This document shows, one piece after another, positions 52,911-62,586 of a stretch of 64,000 bases of DNA. Source of the stretch: SIG603 sp964370635. Its GTDB lineage: Bacteria; Bacillota; Clostridia; Oscillospirales; Acutalibacteraceae. The notes beneath the pieces are model-generated. The model searched no databases, was not told the origin of the DNA, and was given only the letters and a program-made list of their open reading frames with translations. The position numbers and the translations under genes are program-made. The stretch spans positions 85,834-149,833 of the forward strand of contig CAYJJU010000003.1 of assembly GCA_964370635.1 (NCBI GenBank), written 5' to 3'. Positions within the stretch are counted from its first letter, which is position 1. Every line of letters starts with the position of its first letter.

Positions 52911-53623
52911 ATATAAGAATAAGCAATTTAAAAAAGATTTACGCGGCGCAAACCGTGCTTGACGATATAAGCATACAAATAAATGACAAAAAATCCATAG
53001 GAATTATAGGCGAATCCGGCTGTGGAAAGTCTACGCTTTTAAGACAGCTTGCAGGCATTGAAACGCCTGAGAGCGGCGAGATTTTTATAGACGATTTATC
53101 TCCCATAGAAAACAAAAAAGTTTTTAGAGAGCATATAGGTGTGGTTTTTCAAAGGCATAATTTGTTTACGCATCTTTCTATAAAGGAAAATATCACCTTG
53201 ATTTTGCACAAGATTAAAAAGCAGAGCAAAAAGCAGGCGGATGACACCGCACAAAGGCTGTTAGAAAGGCTTTATATAAATGAGCAGGCGGATAAAAAAC
53301 CGCATGAAGTATCGGGCGGACAGGCACAAAGGGCATCTATTGCAAGGGCGCTTTCGACCGACCCAGAGCTCATATTTTTAGACGAGCCCACAGCGGCCCT
53401 TGACCCACTTTTGACACAGGAAGTGCTAAAGGCGGTGACAGATTTAAAAGACGACGGACGAAATTTTATTTTTGTGACACACGAAATAGAATTTTTAAAG
53501 AATTTTGCCGACTATGTAATATTCTTAAAAGAAGGCAAAATTATAGAGCACGGCCCTAGAGAATGTCTGTTTGAGCCGAAAACTGTAGAGCTTTCAAAGT
53601 TTTTAAGGATGGAGAACGATTAA
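52907..53623 (+). CDS. Amino-acid ABC transporter ATPase (GlnQ/HisP type)
   Basis: A 238-residue ATPase starting at ATG 52907, whose last bases overlap the permease stop. Walker A GESGCGKST, Q-loop VFQRHNLFTHLS, signature VSGGQAQRASIARAL, Walker B LIFLDEPTAALDP and H-loop VTHEIEFL. It completes a three-gene importer (binding protein, permease, ATPase). Confidence 0.93.
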   Translation: MNIRISNLKKIYAAQTVLDDISIQINDKKSIGIIGESGCGKSTLLRQLAGIETPESGEIFIDDLSPIENKKVFREHIGVVFQRHNLFTHLSIKENITLILHKIKKQSKKQADDTAQRLLERLYINEQADKKPHEVSGGQAQRASIARALSTDPELIFLDEPTAALDPLLTQEVLKAVTDLKDDGRNFIFVTHEIEFLKNFADYVIFLKEGKIIEHGPRECLFEPKTVELSKFLRMEND

Positions 53624-53624
53624 T

Positions 53625-53652
53625 AATTGAGAATTGAGAATGAGAGTTGAGA
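53625..53652. repeat. Short imperfect TTGAGAA tandem repeat
   Basis: Four imperfect units of a TTGAGAA-like heptamer directly after the ATPase stop. A GAGAA/TTCTC pairing with 53684-53688 is possible. No ORF or promoter lies in it; the remaining gap up to 53806 holds TTCACA/TATAAA promoter-like boxes at 53730-53759. Confidence 0.55.
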
Positions 53653-53806
53653 AAATGCGTATGCGTTTAAAAACAATTTTTGTTCTCGATTTTTTATTTT
53701 TAAAAACGTCATACAAAAATCTTTAAAAGTTCACAATGCCGTCACAAAAATAGTATAAAGTTTTAAAGTAAAATTGCATTTAATTATATGATATGGAGGA
53801 ATGAAC

Positions 53807-54826
53807 ATGATAGAGGTAAAAAACCTCACCAAAGAATATGGAAGTAATGTTGCGCTTGATGACGTTAGTTTTAGCGTAAGCGAGGGCAGTATTGTTGGCT
53901 TTCTAGGCCCGAACGGCGCCGGAAAATCCACCACGATGAATATTATCACAGGTTATATTTCCGCAGGAAAAGGAGAAGTGGAGATAGGCGGCAAAACCAT
54001 CATGCAAGATGCAAATAAATATAAGACCATGATAGGCTATCTGCCTGAAGTGCCTCCTCTTTACACCGAAATGACGGTGAAAGAATATCTAAATTTCATT
54101 TATGAACTTAAAAAAGTTAAACTAAACAAGGCAGAGCACATCAAAGGCATTTGCGACATCACAAAAATAACAGATGTAATGGGAAGGCTTATAGGAAACC
54201 TATCAAAAGGATATAGACAGCGTGTAGGAATAGCACAGGCGCTAATAGGAAATCCTCCGGTTTTGATTTTGGACGAGCCTACGGTAGGGCTTGACCCGAA
54301 ACAAATCATAGAAATTCGCGCGCTCATAAAAAATTTGAGTAAGACCCATACCGTCATTTTAAGCTCACATATATTGTCAGAAATTCAGGCTGTTTGCGAC
54401 AGAATAATAGTAATAAACAAAGGCAAAATAGTCGCCGACGGAAATGCCGACACCCTAGCGCACGACCTGTCTTCAGAGCACAAAATTGTGGTGAGGATAG
54501 AGGGCGATGAAAAAGCCATAATCGATGAAATTAATAAAATTAACATGATTAAAGAAGTAATCTCTTTTGGCGAAAAAGAGCCGGGCGTGTTTGAGTTTTC
54601 TGTTGAAGCAGAAAACGACATGGATATAAGAAGAGAACTTTTCATGAGCATGGCAGAAAATAAAATGCCAATACTTTCTATGAAGAGCACTGATATTACT
54701 CTTGAAGAACTATTTATAAGGCTTACAGGCTCAGACGAGGCTATGTCTTATGAAGACGAAGAAGATGAAGAAGAGCTTGAAGAAGAGCCAGTTCAAGAAA
54801 ATAAAGAAGAGGAGGAAGATAAATAA
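53807..54826 (+). CDS. GldA-like ABC transporter ATPase
   Basis: A 339-residue ATPase: Walker A GPNGAGKST, signature LSKGYRQRVGIAQAL, Walker B VLILDEPTVGLDP, H-loop LSSH. A C-terminal extension (~245-339) ends in a strongly acidic Glu/Asp tail. It closely follows the DrrA/CcmA/GldA pattern. ATG 53807 is taken because GGAGG lies 7 bases ahead; ATG 53801 is too close. With the next three genes it forms the ABC system called gliding-motility-like in databases, which is widespread in non-gliding Firmicutes. Confidence 0.92.
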   Translation: MIEVKNLTKEYGSNVALDDVSFSVSEGSIVGFLGPNGAGKSTTMNIITGYISAGKGEVEIGGKTIMQDANKYKTMIGYLPEVPPLYTEMTVKEYLNFIYELKKVKLNKAEHIKGICDITKITDVMGRLIGNLSKGYRQRVGIAQALIGNPPVLILDEPTVGLDPKQIIEIRALIKNLSKTHTVILSSHILSEIQAVCDRIIVINKGKIVADGNADTLAHDLSSEHKIVVRIEGDEKAIIDEINKINMIKEVISFGEKEPGVFEFSVEAENDMDIRRELFMSMAENKMPILSMKSTDITLEELFIRLTGSDEAMSYEDEEDEEELEEEPVQENKEEEEDK

Positions 54827-55530
54827 TGCTTGCCATACTTAAAAGAGAGATTAAATCTTATTTTTCCTCCCCCGTAGGATATGTGTGTATTGCGGCACTC
54901 ACCGCAATTTACGGCCTGTTTTTCTACTCTGTGCTAATTACGGGCTCTAGCGAATATATACCCTCCGCCTTTAATGCGGTTTATATGTTTGCCATGATGA
55001 TAATACCCATAATAACAATGCGCTCCATGTCGGAGGACAGAAAAAACAAGACGGACCAAGCCTTGCTTACAGCGCCTGTCGGAGTGTTTTCGATAGTCGG
55101 GGGCAAGTTTGTTGCCGCGTTTTTTGTGTACTTTGTGGGTACGTCTGCAAGCCTTTTGTTTTCGTTTATCACAAGCCTATTTTCCTCGCCGTCGTGGCCG
55201 ATTATTATAGGCAACTATATAGCGGCCCTGCTTTATGGTGGTGCTATGATAGCAATAGGCATATTTGTTTCAAGCCTCACATCAAGCCAAGTCATAGCGG
55301 CGATAGGAACTTTTGCCATATCGATAATCCTAATGTTTGTCGAAAGTCTTGCGTATTCGCTTTTAGACACTCCTTTTGGCATAATAATAGAGGCAATATC
55401 GTTTACCTCAAGGTATACGACGTTTACCCAAGGCATATTTAGTATATCTGCACTGGTGTATTTCTTAAGTGTCATGGCGATATTTATGTTCCTTACCGCC
55501 AGAAAACTTGAGAGCAGACGTTATAGTTAA
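54826..55530 (+). CDS. GldF-like ABC-2 membrane permease
   Basis: A 234-residue six-helix protein. It starts with MLAILKREIKSYFSSPVGYV, a signature-like start of GldF/ABC-2 permeases, and contains MRSMSEDRKNKTDQALLTAP, the cytoplasmic coupling segment. The ATG overlaps the ATPase stop by 1 base. It pairs with the GldA-like ATPase. Confidence 0.9.
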   Translation: MLAILKREIKSYFSSPVGYVCIAALTAIYGLFFYSVLITGSSEYIPSAFNAVYMFAMMIIPIITMRSMSEDRKNKTDQALLTAPVGVFSIVGGKFVAAFFVYFVGTSASLLFSFITSLFSSPSWPIIIGNYIAALLYGGAMIAIGIFVSSLTSSQVIAAIGTFAISIILMFVESLAYSLLDTPFGIIIEAISFTSRYTTFTQGIFSISALVYFLSVMAIFMFLTARKLESRRYS

Positions 55531-55541
55531 GGAGGGAAATA

Positions 55542-57026
55542 ATGAAAAATAATAAATTTATTAAAAGTAAAAAATTCAAACAAACCTCTTTATCGGTAGT
55601 GTTTACCGTGATATTCCTTGCACTTGTAATAGTTGTGAATATTATGGTGACGGCGCTTTCAGAGAGATTTCCGTCGATGAATATAGACATGACAAAGCAG
55701 GGGCTTAACTCGCTTTCGGACACTTCTGAGTATGTGGCAGAAAGTATAATGCAGGAAACAAACATTTATATAGTAGGCAGTGAAAGCGATGTGCGTGATA
55801 ATCTGATTTACTCAAACTACGGCGCAAGCTACAGCCAAGTTGCAAATATCACAGACAAACTGGGAGAAGTTAACGAAAATATTAAAGTCTCATATATAGA
55901 CCCAGACCTTGACCCCATGTTTATGTCCTCCTATCCTAACGAGCAAATTACGGTGGGCACGGTAGTGGTGGAAACAGATTTAAGATATAAAGTACTGCAG
56001 TATAGCGATTTGTTTTTAATAGAGCAAAGCCAAACCGATGGCTCTATCAGCCAGTACAGCCTAGTCGACGGTGCGCTTGCAAATGCACTGCATCTCACTA
56101 ATTTAGAGTCCGTTCCGACAATTTCGGTTGCGACAGGACACAGCGAAATGCTAAACTCGACAATAAGAGAGAGTTTTGATACGCTTATGAAAAATAATTC
56201 TTTCGAAGTGCAAGAATTTAACATGCTTTTAGAAGAAATACCCGAGGGCACAAGTGTGCTGATGATTTCGACACCGTCGACCGATTACACGGCGGAAGAG
56301 CTTGATAAAATTAGAGAGTTTTTAAATAGCTCCACCCAAACCGACCCGAAATCGCTGTTTGTCACAGCACATCCCACTCAGATTGAGCTTCCAAACTTTG
56401 ATGCATTTTTAGAAGAATGGGGAGTTAAAGTTGCAGACGGAGTAGTACTTGAAAGCGACACGGGCAACATGATAGTAAACGACGCAAGTTATCTGTATGC
56501 GTACGCAAATTCAGACATTTTAACGGGAAGTTATCCCTATTTAATAGTGCCTTATTCAAGTCCGATAGAGCTTTTGTTTGAAACAAGCGGCGACATAGTT
56601 ACATCAAGTCTACTAGAGTCATCAGACAGCTCATATATAACGCTTGACAACACCGTGGCGGAAAGTCCCGAAACCTCTATACACACAGTGGCATCTTTGT
56701 CACAAAGGACAGAGGTGGACAGCTCCGGCGCAGTTGCAACGGCAAACGTTGTGGTATGGGGAAGCTCTGAGTATTTCTTCCCAGACTTTGTGGGCACCTC
56801 GACTTTTGCAAATCCTTTAGTGCTTACAGATTTATTTAAGCAAATTACAGACACGGGAGACGACATGCTTTCTATAAGCACCATGCCGGTGCAGACAAAT
56901 GTTATCGACATTGTCGCAACGACAAACGTAGTTAATGTTTTAGGCATAGGCGTGTTTATGGTAGGACTTCCACTTGCAATACTAATAGTTGGAATGGTGG
57001 TCTTCATAAGGCGACGTCACCTATAA
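55542..57026 (+). CDS. GldG-like ABC-associated extracytoplasmic protein
   Basis: A 494-residue protein with an N-terminal helix (~20-42), a large extracytoplasmic domain (LNSLSDTSEYVAESI, then ABC_transp_aux-like parts including FVTAHPTQIELPNFDAFLEEWGVKV in shorter pieces) and a C-terminal helix (~468-488) with a basic end. GldG relatives are called accessory proteins of ABC exporters. Ribosome site AAGGAGG. Part of a four-gene operon. Confidence 0.88.
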   Translation: MKNNKFIKSKKFKQTSLSVVFTVIFLALVIVVNIMVTALSERFPSMNIDMTKQGLNSLSDTSEYVAESIMQETNIYIVGSESDVRDNLIYSNYGASYSQVANITDKLGEVNENIKVSYIDPDLDPMFMSSYPNEQITVGTVVVETDLRYKVLQYSDLFLIEQSQTDGSISQYSLVDGALANALHLTNLESVPTISVATGHSEMLNSTIRESFDTLMKNNSFEVQEFNMLLEEIPEGTSVLMISTPSTDYTAEELDKIREFLNSSTQTDPKSLFVTAHPTQIELPNFDAFLEEWGVKVADGVVLESDTGNMIVNDASYLYAYANSDILTGSYPYLIVPYSSPIELLFETSGDIVTSSLLESSDSSYITLDNTVAESPETSIHTVASLSQRTEVDSSGAVATANVVVWGSSEYFFPDFVGTSTFANPLVLTDLFKQITDTGDDMLSISTMPVQTNVIDIVATTNVVNVLGIGVFMVGLPLAILIVGMVVFIRRRHL

Positions 57027-57037
57027 TCGGAGGAAAA

Positions 57038-58480
57038 ATGAATAATACAAAAAAATATATAGCCATATGTTTGTGCCTACTTGTCTTTTTAGGTGGCGGG
57101 CTCTACTTTGTTTTGTTAATTCCGGAAAGCACTGAGAATGACCCTGTTTATGACAGTGGCACGTATGAAGAAACTGTCACTACAGATGTTTTGTTTATGG
57201 ATATATCGCTAATAGAAAGTGTAGGAGTCCAAAACGAAAATGGTGAGTTTGAAATCATAGTGACCGAGGATGAAGAGACGGCAGAGGACGGCAGTCTGAT
57301 GTACAGCTACACGGTAAAGGGCTATGAAAACTTTGCCTTTAACGAGGCAATGCTTGAAAGTGCCGTGCAAAGATCTAGTCAACTTACCGCCAACAGACAG
57401 CTTGGACAGCTTGAGGACTTAGACTTATACGGCCTTGAAGAGCCACGCTCTACGGTAAATATTAATCTAAAAGATGGCGTCGTTCACACAATTTACTTGG
57501 GAAATGACGCAGGAGACACCGATGGAATGTATGTCATGTATGATAATAATGTGTATATCTGCGACATGAATACAGCGCTTTTAAACCCTGTGGAGGCCTC
57601 GGGTGATGTGTACCATTTAGTGGTAGATGAGCTTGAGAGTGAAGACGGCACAAGCTACAAACAGCTCGATAAAATGACCTTAAGCGGCACGTTTTATGAA
57701 GAGGAAATAAGTATAATTTACGATGAAGATAAAAACACGCACCTAATAGACTCGCACGGCTTTGTGCAGGCAAATGCAGTGGAAATTGAAGAGATTGTGA
57801 CGGCCTTGTCAAACATATCTTCGGTGGGCGTCGAAAAATATAATCCCAGCGAGGAGGAGCTTGCAGGCTACGGCTTGGCAGAGCCTTACCAAAGGATAGA
57901 CTTTACCTTAAATAATGAAACTCACTCTATCACGCTAAGCCCCGAAAATGAAGACGGGCAGTATTATATGTACGCCGACGACGATAAGTCTGTGGTTTAC
58001 ATTATGTCCGAAACGGTGGTGGGGCCATGGGCAGGCGAAACTTATCTTACCCTGAGAAGTCCGTATGTATTTTTGCCATCAATTTCAGATGTTGCAGGTC
58101 TTTACATCGACATAAACGGCGAAATTGCCGATATAAAAATTGACAGCGAAGAGATAGAAAGCGAAGACGACTCACAAAGTGCATACCAGTACACGGTAAC
58201 GGTAAACGGTGACAGCATTTTGTACGACAACCTCACAGCGTTTTATTTAGAGCTTATAAGTGTTGCGGTATTAAATGACGAGGAGATGACGTATTCGGGA
58301 GAGCGGGTAGTTTCTGTAGAGTTTATGTATGTAGACGGAAGTGGCGATACGCTTGAATATTTTGTATCCGATGAAAACCCCGACAGGAGTGTAGCAGTCT
58401 TAAACGGTGAGTATTTAATCACTGTAAGAACCGAGGATTTAGACAAACTCGAAGCCGAATATGACCTCATTGTAGGTTAA
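57038..58480 (+). CDS. DUF4340-like membrane-anchored protein
   Basis: A 480-residue protein with a single N-terminal helix (~6-27) and a long extracytoplasmic region of repeated beta/alpha units. The recurring patterns LYGLEEPRSTVNI and LAGYGLAEPYQRIDF, with the L-GL-xP turn, are typical of DUF4340. It is generally found behind GldG-like genes. Its role is unknown: probably an outer component that senses or guides the ABC complex. Ends before a strong terminator. Confidence 0.87.
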   Translation: MNNTKKYIAICLCLLVFLGGGLYFVLLIPESTENDPVYDSGTYEETVTTDVLFMDISLIESVGVQNENGEFEIIVTEDEETAEDGSLMYSYTVKGYENFAFNEAMLESAVQRSSQLTANRQLGQLEDLDLYGLEEPRSTVNINLKDGVVHTIYLGNDAGDTDGMYVMYDNNVYICDMNTALLNPVEASGDVYHLVVDELESEDGTSYKQLDKMTLSGTFYEEEISIIYDEDKNTHLIDSHGFVQANAVEIEEIVTALSNISSVGVEKYNPSEEELAGYGLAEPYQRIDFTLNNETHSITLSPENEDGQYYMYADDDKSVVYIMSETVVGPWAGETYLTLRSPYVFLPSISDVAGLYIDINGEIADIKIDSEEIESEDDSQSAYQYTVTVNGDSILYDNLTAFYLELISVAVLNDEEMTYSGERVVSVEFMYVDGSGDTLEYFVSDENPDRSVAVLNGEYLITVRTEDLDKLEAEYDLIVG

Positions 58481-58534
58481 CAATAAATATATTATAGTTT
58501 CAAAAACAGTTTCAAGAACTAAAAATAAAAAGAT

Positions 58535-58568
58535 GAAGGGGCCACGACATTTGTCGTAGCCCCTTCAA
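58535..58568 (+). terminator. Intrinsic terminator of the Gld-like operon
   Basis: GAAGGGGC (58535-58542) with GCCCCTTC (58559-58566), extended by ACGACA/TGTCGT in the inner stem. Confidence 0.82.
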
Positions 58569-58609
58569 AATGGAAATTAGGAAAAACCTCTCGTACTCTG
58601 AATTAATTT

Positions 58610-58647
58610 GCCGATAAACTTTACATTTTAAGGTTTTATCGGCTTTT
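58610..58647 (+). terminator. Second hairpin with T-run
   Basis: GCCGATAAAC (58610-58619) pairs with GTTTTATCGGC (58633-58643), one bulged T, followed by TTTTATT. The remainder of 58648-58843 is AT-rich with no feature I can support. Confidence 0.6.
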
Positions 58648-58843
58648 ATTATGTAAAATAAGAATTTTTATTAAGAAAAGAAACATTTAATTGCATTTAA
58701 TCGCAATTTGTAGTTTTCATAATATAGTATACATAATATATTTATTTTATTTTGCCCAAAAAGAATAATAAAATAAATATACAAGTTTTAATAAAATACG
58801 CTATATTTAGTGTTTGAAAACTTTATATACGCATTATTTTCTA

Positions 58844-58872
58844 TTGCGTATGTGTGAAAAAAGTTATATAAT
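58844..58872 (+). promoter_or_regulatory. Promoter of the flavoprotein gene
   Basis: TTGCGT (58844-58849), 17 bp, TATAAT (58867-58872). It leaves a ~105-base leader before the start codon. Confidence 0.65.
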
Positions 58873-58984
58873 TAAGTTAAAGATATTTTTTCCATAAAAT
58901 ATGGCAAAAAACAACAAATAATAATTACAAAATTGTTATTTTTATTACAATTAATTATTAAATTTAGAAATTGGAGTGTTTAAA

Positions 58985-59467
58985 ATGATAAGAAAAGACA
59001 GACAAATTAATGACATTAAAGAAATAATGTCCATAGTGGACGACAATAATGTAATGGCGCTTGCCATGGTAGACGGCGACAAGCCTTATGTAATTCCCAT
59101 GAATTATGGATATACTTATGAAAACGACAAGCTTTGCCTATACCTTCACTGCGCTAAAAAAGGCAAAAAGCTAGACGTTTTGGCAAAAAACAATAATGTG
59201 AGCATTGAAATTGACTATAAACATCAAATTGAAGAGGGAAAACTACCCTGCCAATACTCATTTTATTTTGCCTCGGTCGTGGGACATGGAAAGGCCTATA
59301 TAATAGAAAGCGATGAAGAGAAAATTGAGGCAATGAAAATCCTGATGAAACACATAGCAAAAAAAGATTTTGACTTTAATGCAAGACTTCTATCAATTGT
59401 GGAAATGATAAAGATAGAGATTGACGAGTTTACAGGAAAGAAAAGAGAAATGCCGAAAATGGGATAA
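58985..59467 (+). CDS. Pyridoxamine 5'-phosphate oxidase-like flavoprotein (NimA-like)
   Basis: A 160-residue split-barrel FMN protein. The pattern DDNNVMALAMVDGDKPYVIPMNYGYTYENDKLCLYLHCAKKGKKLDVL matches, in pieces, the PNPOx/NimA group, including the hallmark HCAxxGKK segment. ATG 58985 has GGAG 8 bases before; an upstream in-frame GTG overlaps that site. Members reduce nitroimidazoles or bind flavin or haem; the role here is unknown. It is followed by the RND gene with a 58-base gap. Confidence 0.88.
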   Translation: MIRKDRQINDIKEIMSIVDDNNVMALAMVDGDKPYVIPMNYGYTYENDKLCLYLHCAKKGKKLDVLAKNNNVSIEIDYKHQIEEGKLPCQYSFYFASVVGHGKAYIIESDEEKIEAMKILMKHIAKKDFDFNARLLSIVEMIKIEIDEFTGKKREMPKMG

Positions 59468-59525
59468 GGGCCCTATCTTTCATTGGATTTTGTGCTGATG
59501 CGAAGCGGCGGAATGGAGCGTTAAT

Positions 59526-62500
59526 ATGGAAAGGTTTATAAAGGCGATAATAAATAAGAGGATAATAGTAGTCCTCATTGCCTTTGCGATTGTGGCGGCA
59601 GGCGTTTTTAGCTATATATACATTCCAAAGAAGGAAAATCCTGACACTAGCGTAGCGGCGGCGGTCATAAGCACGGTTTACCCCGGTGCTAGTGCAAAGG
59701 AAGTGGAAGTTGAGGTTACAAATGTCATTGAGGAGGAGCTTAAGAAACTTTCGGGAGTAGATTACTTTACAAGTAAAAGTTTAAACAATGTCAGCGCAAT
59801 TGTTGTCATGTATGAACTTCATTTAGAGATGGAGCAAGTCGAAACCGAGCTTAGGCAGGCGGTGGAAAATGCAGGGCAAAATTTGCCGGAGCTTGCAAGC
59901 GAGAGCTATGTTGAAACAAATGTCGTAAGCGACAATCAGTTTATAATAAGTCTTTCGGGTGAAAATTTTGAGAGCGAAGAGCTTGTGGCTTTTGCGCATG
60001 ATGTAAAGACTCAGATTGAAGCCGTAAGCGGAGTAGAAAGCGTCACGGTAGACGGTGAGCAGGACAAGGAGCTTGTTATAGAGTTAAAATCCGATAAAAT
60101 AGCACAGTATAACATCAACACGCAAAATATAGTTCAGCTAATAAACGCACAGAATTTATCTATCCCCTCGGGAAGCATAGAGTATGAAAGCGAAAATATA
60201 AACGTGGTAACAGACGGCAAGTTTGAGTCCATAGATGAAATTGAGGATTTAATTGTTGCAACAAACCCTGAGGACATGAGCGTAATAAGGATTTCCGATA
60301 TAGCAGAAATATCTGTCAGAACTACTGAAGATTTTTACTACAGTCAAGATTCATTAAGGGCCATTATGATTACGGGTAAAATTGAGGAAGGGCAAAATGC
60401 CGTAATAGTAGGAGAAGATTTGAGAAAAGCCATAGACGAGGCAAAAGGCGACTTGCCCTCAGACCTTATCTTCCATGAAGTGATGTATGCGCCCGAGACT
60501 ATAGGTGATTCCATAAATGATTTTACACTAAACCTTATTGCAAGTGTTGCCTTGATAGTAGTCGTTGTAATGATAGGAGTGCATTTAAGAAATGCCATTG
60601 TTGTATCGGTGGCACTGCCCTTAAGCATATTGTCGGCGTTTATTATCATGTATCTTACCGGAGTGGACTTCCACTTCATATCCATTGCGGCGCTCATAGT
60701 GTCGCTTGGAATACTTGTTGACAATGCGATAGTTGTAAGCGAAGCCATACAGCAAAATTTAAATAAGGGCATAGAGAAAATTGATGCAATAGCAGCTGCC
60801 ATAAAATCCACGGCGGTTCCTATACTGACTTCGACGCTTACGACCATAGTGACGTTTTCGGTTATTTATTTTATACCCGGAGTAGTTGGAAAGGTAGCTG
60901 GAACTATACCGACGGTGGTTATAACCACGCTTGTGGCAAGCTATATAATTGCAATGACGGTAATACCCATTTTGGCGTACTGGTTCTTTAAACCCGAGAA
61001 AGAAAGTAGAATACAAAAAGAAAGCATAGTAAAGAAAATATTTAAAAAACTTTTGGGCGTAAGCCTAAAGCACAAGTTTACAACGATAGTAATATCTTTT
61101 TTAAGTCTTGGCGTTGCGGCGCTCTTGGCATTGGGCCTTGGCCTGCAGTTTTTCCCGATAGCGGACAAGCCTGTCATATATATGAATGTAGAGGCAGATG
61201 CCGTGTCGCTAAACAACACCACAGAAATTTGTGAAGAAATAAATGAGCTTTTAGAAGATGAAGAAATTGTAGAAAATTACAGTTATGCCGTCGGAAAAGG
61301 TTTGCCAAGCTTCTTCTTAACCGTGCCGACCACAGCCCAGGCGGAAAACGTCGCACAGTATATGATAGAGCTTGATGAAAAGTTGCTAAGCGAAAATGGC
61401 AATATCGAAAATGTGATAACAGCCATACAAAAAAACATGGACGAGAATATACAGGGCGCAGAACTTACCGTGAGGGGTCTTGAGTATTCCATTCCAACGC
61501 AGGAAACAATTTCTCTTTCCGTTTCGGGTGAGGACATGGAAAGGGTTGAGGAAATTGCAAACGAAATAAAATCTGCATTAAATGAAATAGAGGGTACAGA
61601 CAGGGTTCGTGATACCTCGGTTTTAAAGCAGGAAGAATACAGCGTGGATATAGACAGAGAAAAGCTTGAAGCCACCGGCCATTTAAGTTATGACGTGTTA
61701 GCGCAAATCAACACGGCGATAATGGGAACAAATGCAGGCGTATATAAGGAAAACGATGTAAGCATGGATATAATCCTTACGACCGATTTAAAAACGGTAG
61801 AAGATTTAGAGGAGCTAACTATAATTTCAAGCACGACGCAAATGCCGACAAAGCTTTCCGAAATTGCAGAGATTGACACGGTGGAGGCTTTGCCACTTAT
61901 CAATCACTATAACGGAGAAAATCAAGTCTATGTCCTAAGCGCTGTAATGCAGGGATATAACTCCTATACTATAGAAAGCAAACTAAACGAGGATTATATT
62001 TCTAAAATGGACTTAGAGGGAATAAGCATCACGAGTATCGGCGAGGTAAGCAACATGCTCGACTTGGTAGTCGCCTTAGGAATAAGCGCAGTTTTTGCCG
62101 TGGTCGTAATCTATATTATACTCATGTTCCAGTTTAACAATTTAAGAAAACCGCTTATTATCCTAACAAGTATACCGCTAAGTTTTATAGGAAGTGGCTT
62201 TGGCCTTTGGATATTTGGAATGGATATTCAGGCAATGGCGCTTTTAGGACTTGTAACTCTCTTTGGAATAGTGGTTAACAACAGTATATTATTAATAGAA
62301 GCAACAGACAGCTACAGGCTTTCGGGCGAAAGTTTAGTCGACTCCTGCAAACTTGCAATGTCAGACAGGTTTAGGCCGATAATGCTCGCTAGCATTACAA
62401 CCTGCATAGGACTAGTGCCGTTAATTATTTCGGGAGACTCAATGACTTCTCCCATGGCCTCGGTTTTACTATTTGGATTACTCTTTTCGACTATCCTTAC

Positions 62501-62543
62501 ATTAATAGTAGTGCCAACGCTCTATGCTATCCATCATAAATAA
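59526..62543 (+). CDS. RND-family efflux transporter (AcrB/HME-like)
   Basis: A 1005-residue protein with the RND plan: TM1 (~12-32), a large extracytoplasmic loop (~33-335), TM2-6 (~336-500), TM7 (~525-545), a second large loop and TM8-12 (~850-1000). Motifs: LGILVDNAIVVSEAI in TM4, including the proton-relay Asp, and TLFGIVVNNSILLIEA as the duplicate. It uses the proton gradient to expel small hydrophobic compounds. No membrane-fusion protein gene adjoins, unlike in Gram-negative systems, so it may act alone or with a distant partner. Confidence 0.94.
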   Translation: MERFIKAIINKRIIVVLIAFAIVAAGVFSYIYIPKKENPDTSVAAAVISTVYPGASAKEVEVEVTNVIEEELKKLSGVDYFTSKSLNNVSAIVVMYELHLEMEQVETELRQAVENAGQNLPELASESYVETNVVSDNQFIISLSGENFESEELVAFAHDVKTQIEAVSGVESVTVDGEQDKELVIELKSDKIAQYNINTQNIVQLINAQNLSIPSGSIEYESENINVVTDGKFESIDEIEDLIVATNPEDMSVIRISDIAEISVRTTEDFYYSQDSLRAIMITGKIEEGQNAVIVGEDLRKAIDEAKGDLPSDLIFHEVMYAPETIGDSINDFTLNLIASVALIVVVVMIGVHLRNAIVVSVALPLSILSAFIIMYLTGVDFHFISIAALIVSLGILVDNAIVVSEAIQQNLNKGIEKIDAIAAAIKSTAVPILTSTLTTIVTFSVIYFIPGVVGKVAGTIPTVVITTLVASYIIAMTVIPILAYWFFKPEKESRIQKESIVKKIFKKLLGVSLKHKFTTIVISFLSLGVAALLALGLGLQFFPIADKPVIYMNVEADAVSLNNTTEICEEINELLEDEEIVENYSYAVGKGLPSFFLTVPTTAQAENVAQYMIELDEKLLSENGNIENVITAIQKNMDENIQGAELTVRGLEYSIPTQETISLSVSGEDMERVEEIANEIKSALNEIEGTDRVRDTSVLKQEEYSVDIDREKLEATGHLSYDVLAQINTAIMGTNAGVYKENDVSMDIILTTDLKTVEDLEELTIISSTTQMPTKLSEIAEIDTVEALPLINHYNGENQVYVLSAVMQGYNSYTIESKLNEDYISKMDLEGISITSIGEVSNMLDLVVALGISAVFAVVVIYIILMFQFNNLRKPLIILTSIPLSFIGSGFGLWIFGMDIQAMALLGLVTLFGIVVNNSILLIEATDSYRLSGESLVDSCKLAMSDRFRPIMLASITTCIGLVPLIISGDSMTSPMASVLLFGLLFSTILTLIVVPTLYAIHHK

Positions 62544-62548
62544 GAAAC

Positions 62549-62586
62549 GGGCTGTGGTGAAATTTCCACAGCCCGCAAATTTTTTA
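62549..62586. terminator. Bidirectional intrinsic terminator
   Basis: CGGGCTGTGG (62549-62558) with CCACAGCCCG (62567-62576) followed by AAATTTTTT. It separates the RND gene from the convergent sleB. Confidence 0.88.

Noticed and set aside
53807..58480. True gliding-motility apparatus
   Set aside because: Only GldA/F/G-like ABC parts are present; other gliding genes (gldB, gldK-N, sprA) are absent and such ABC sets occur in non-gliding bacteria.
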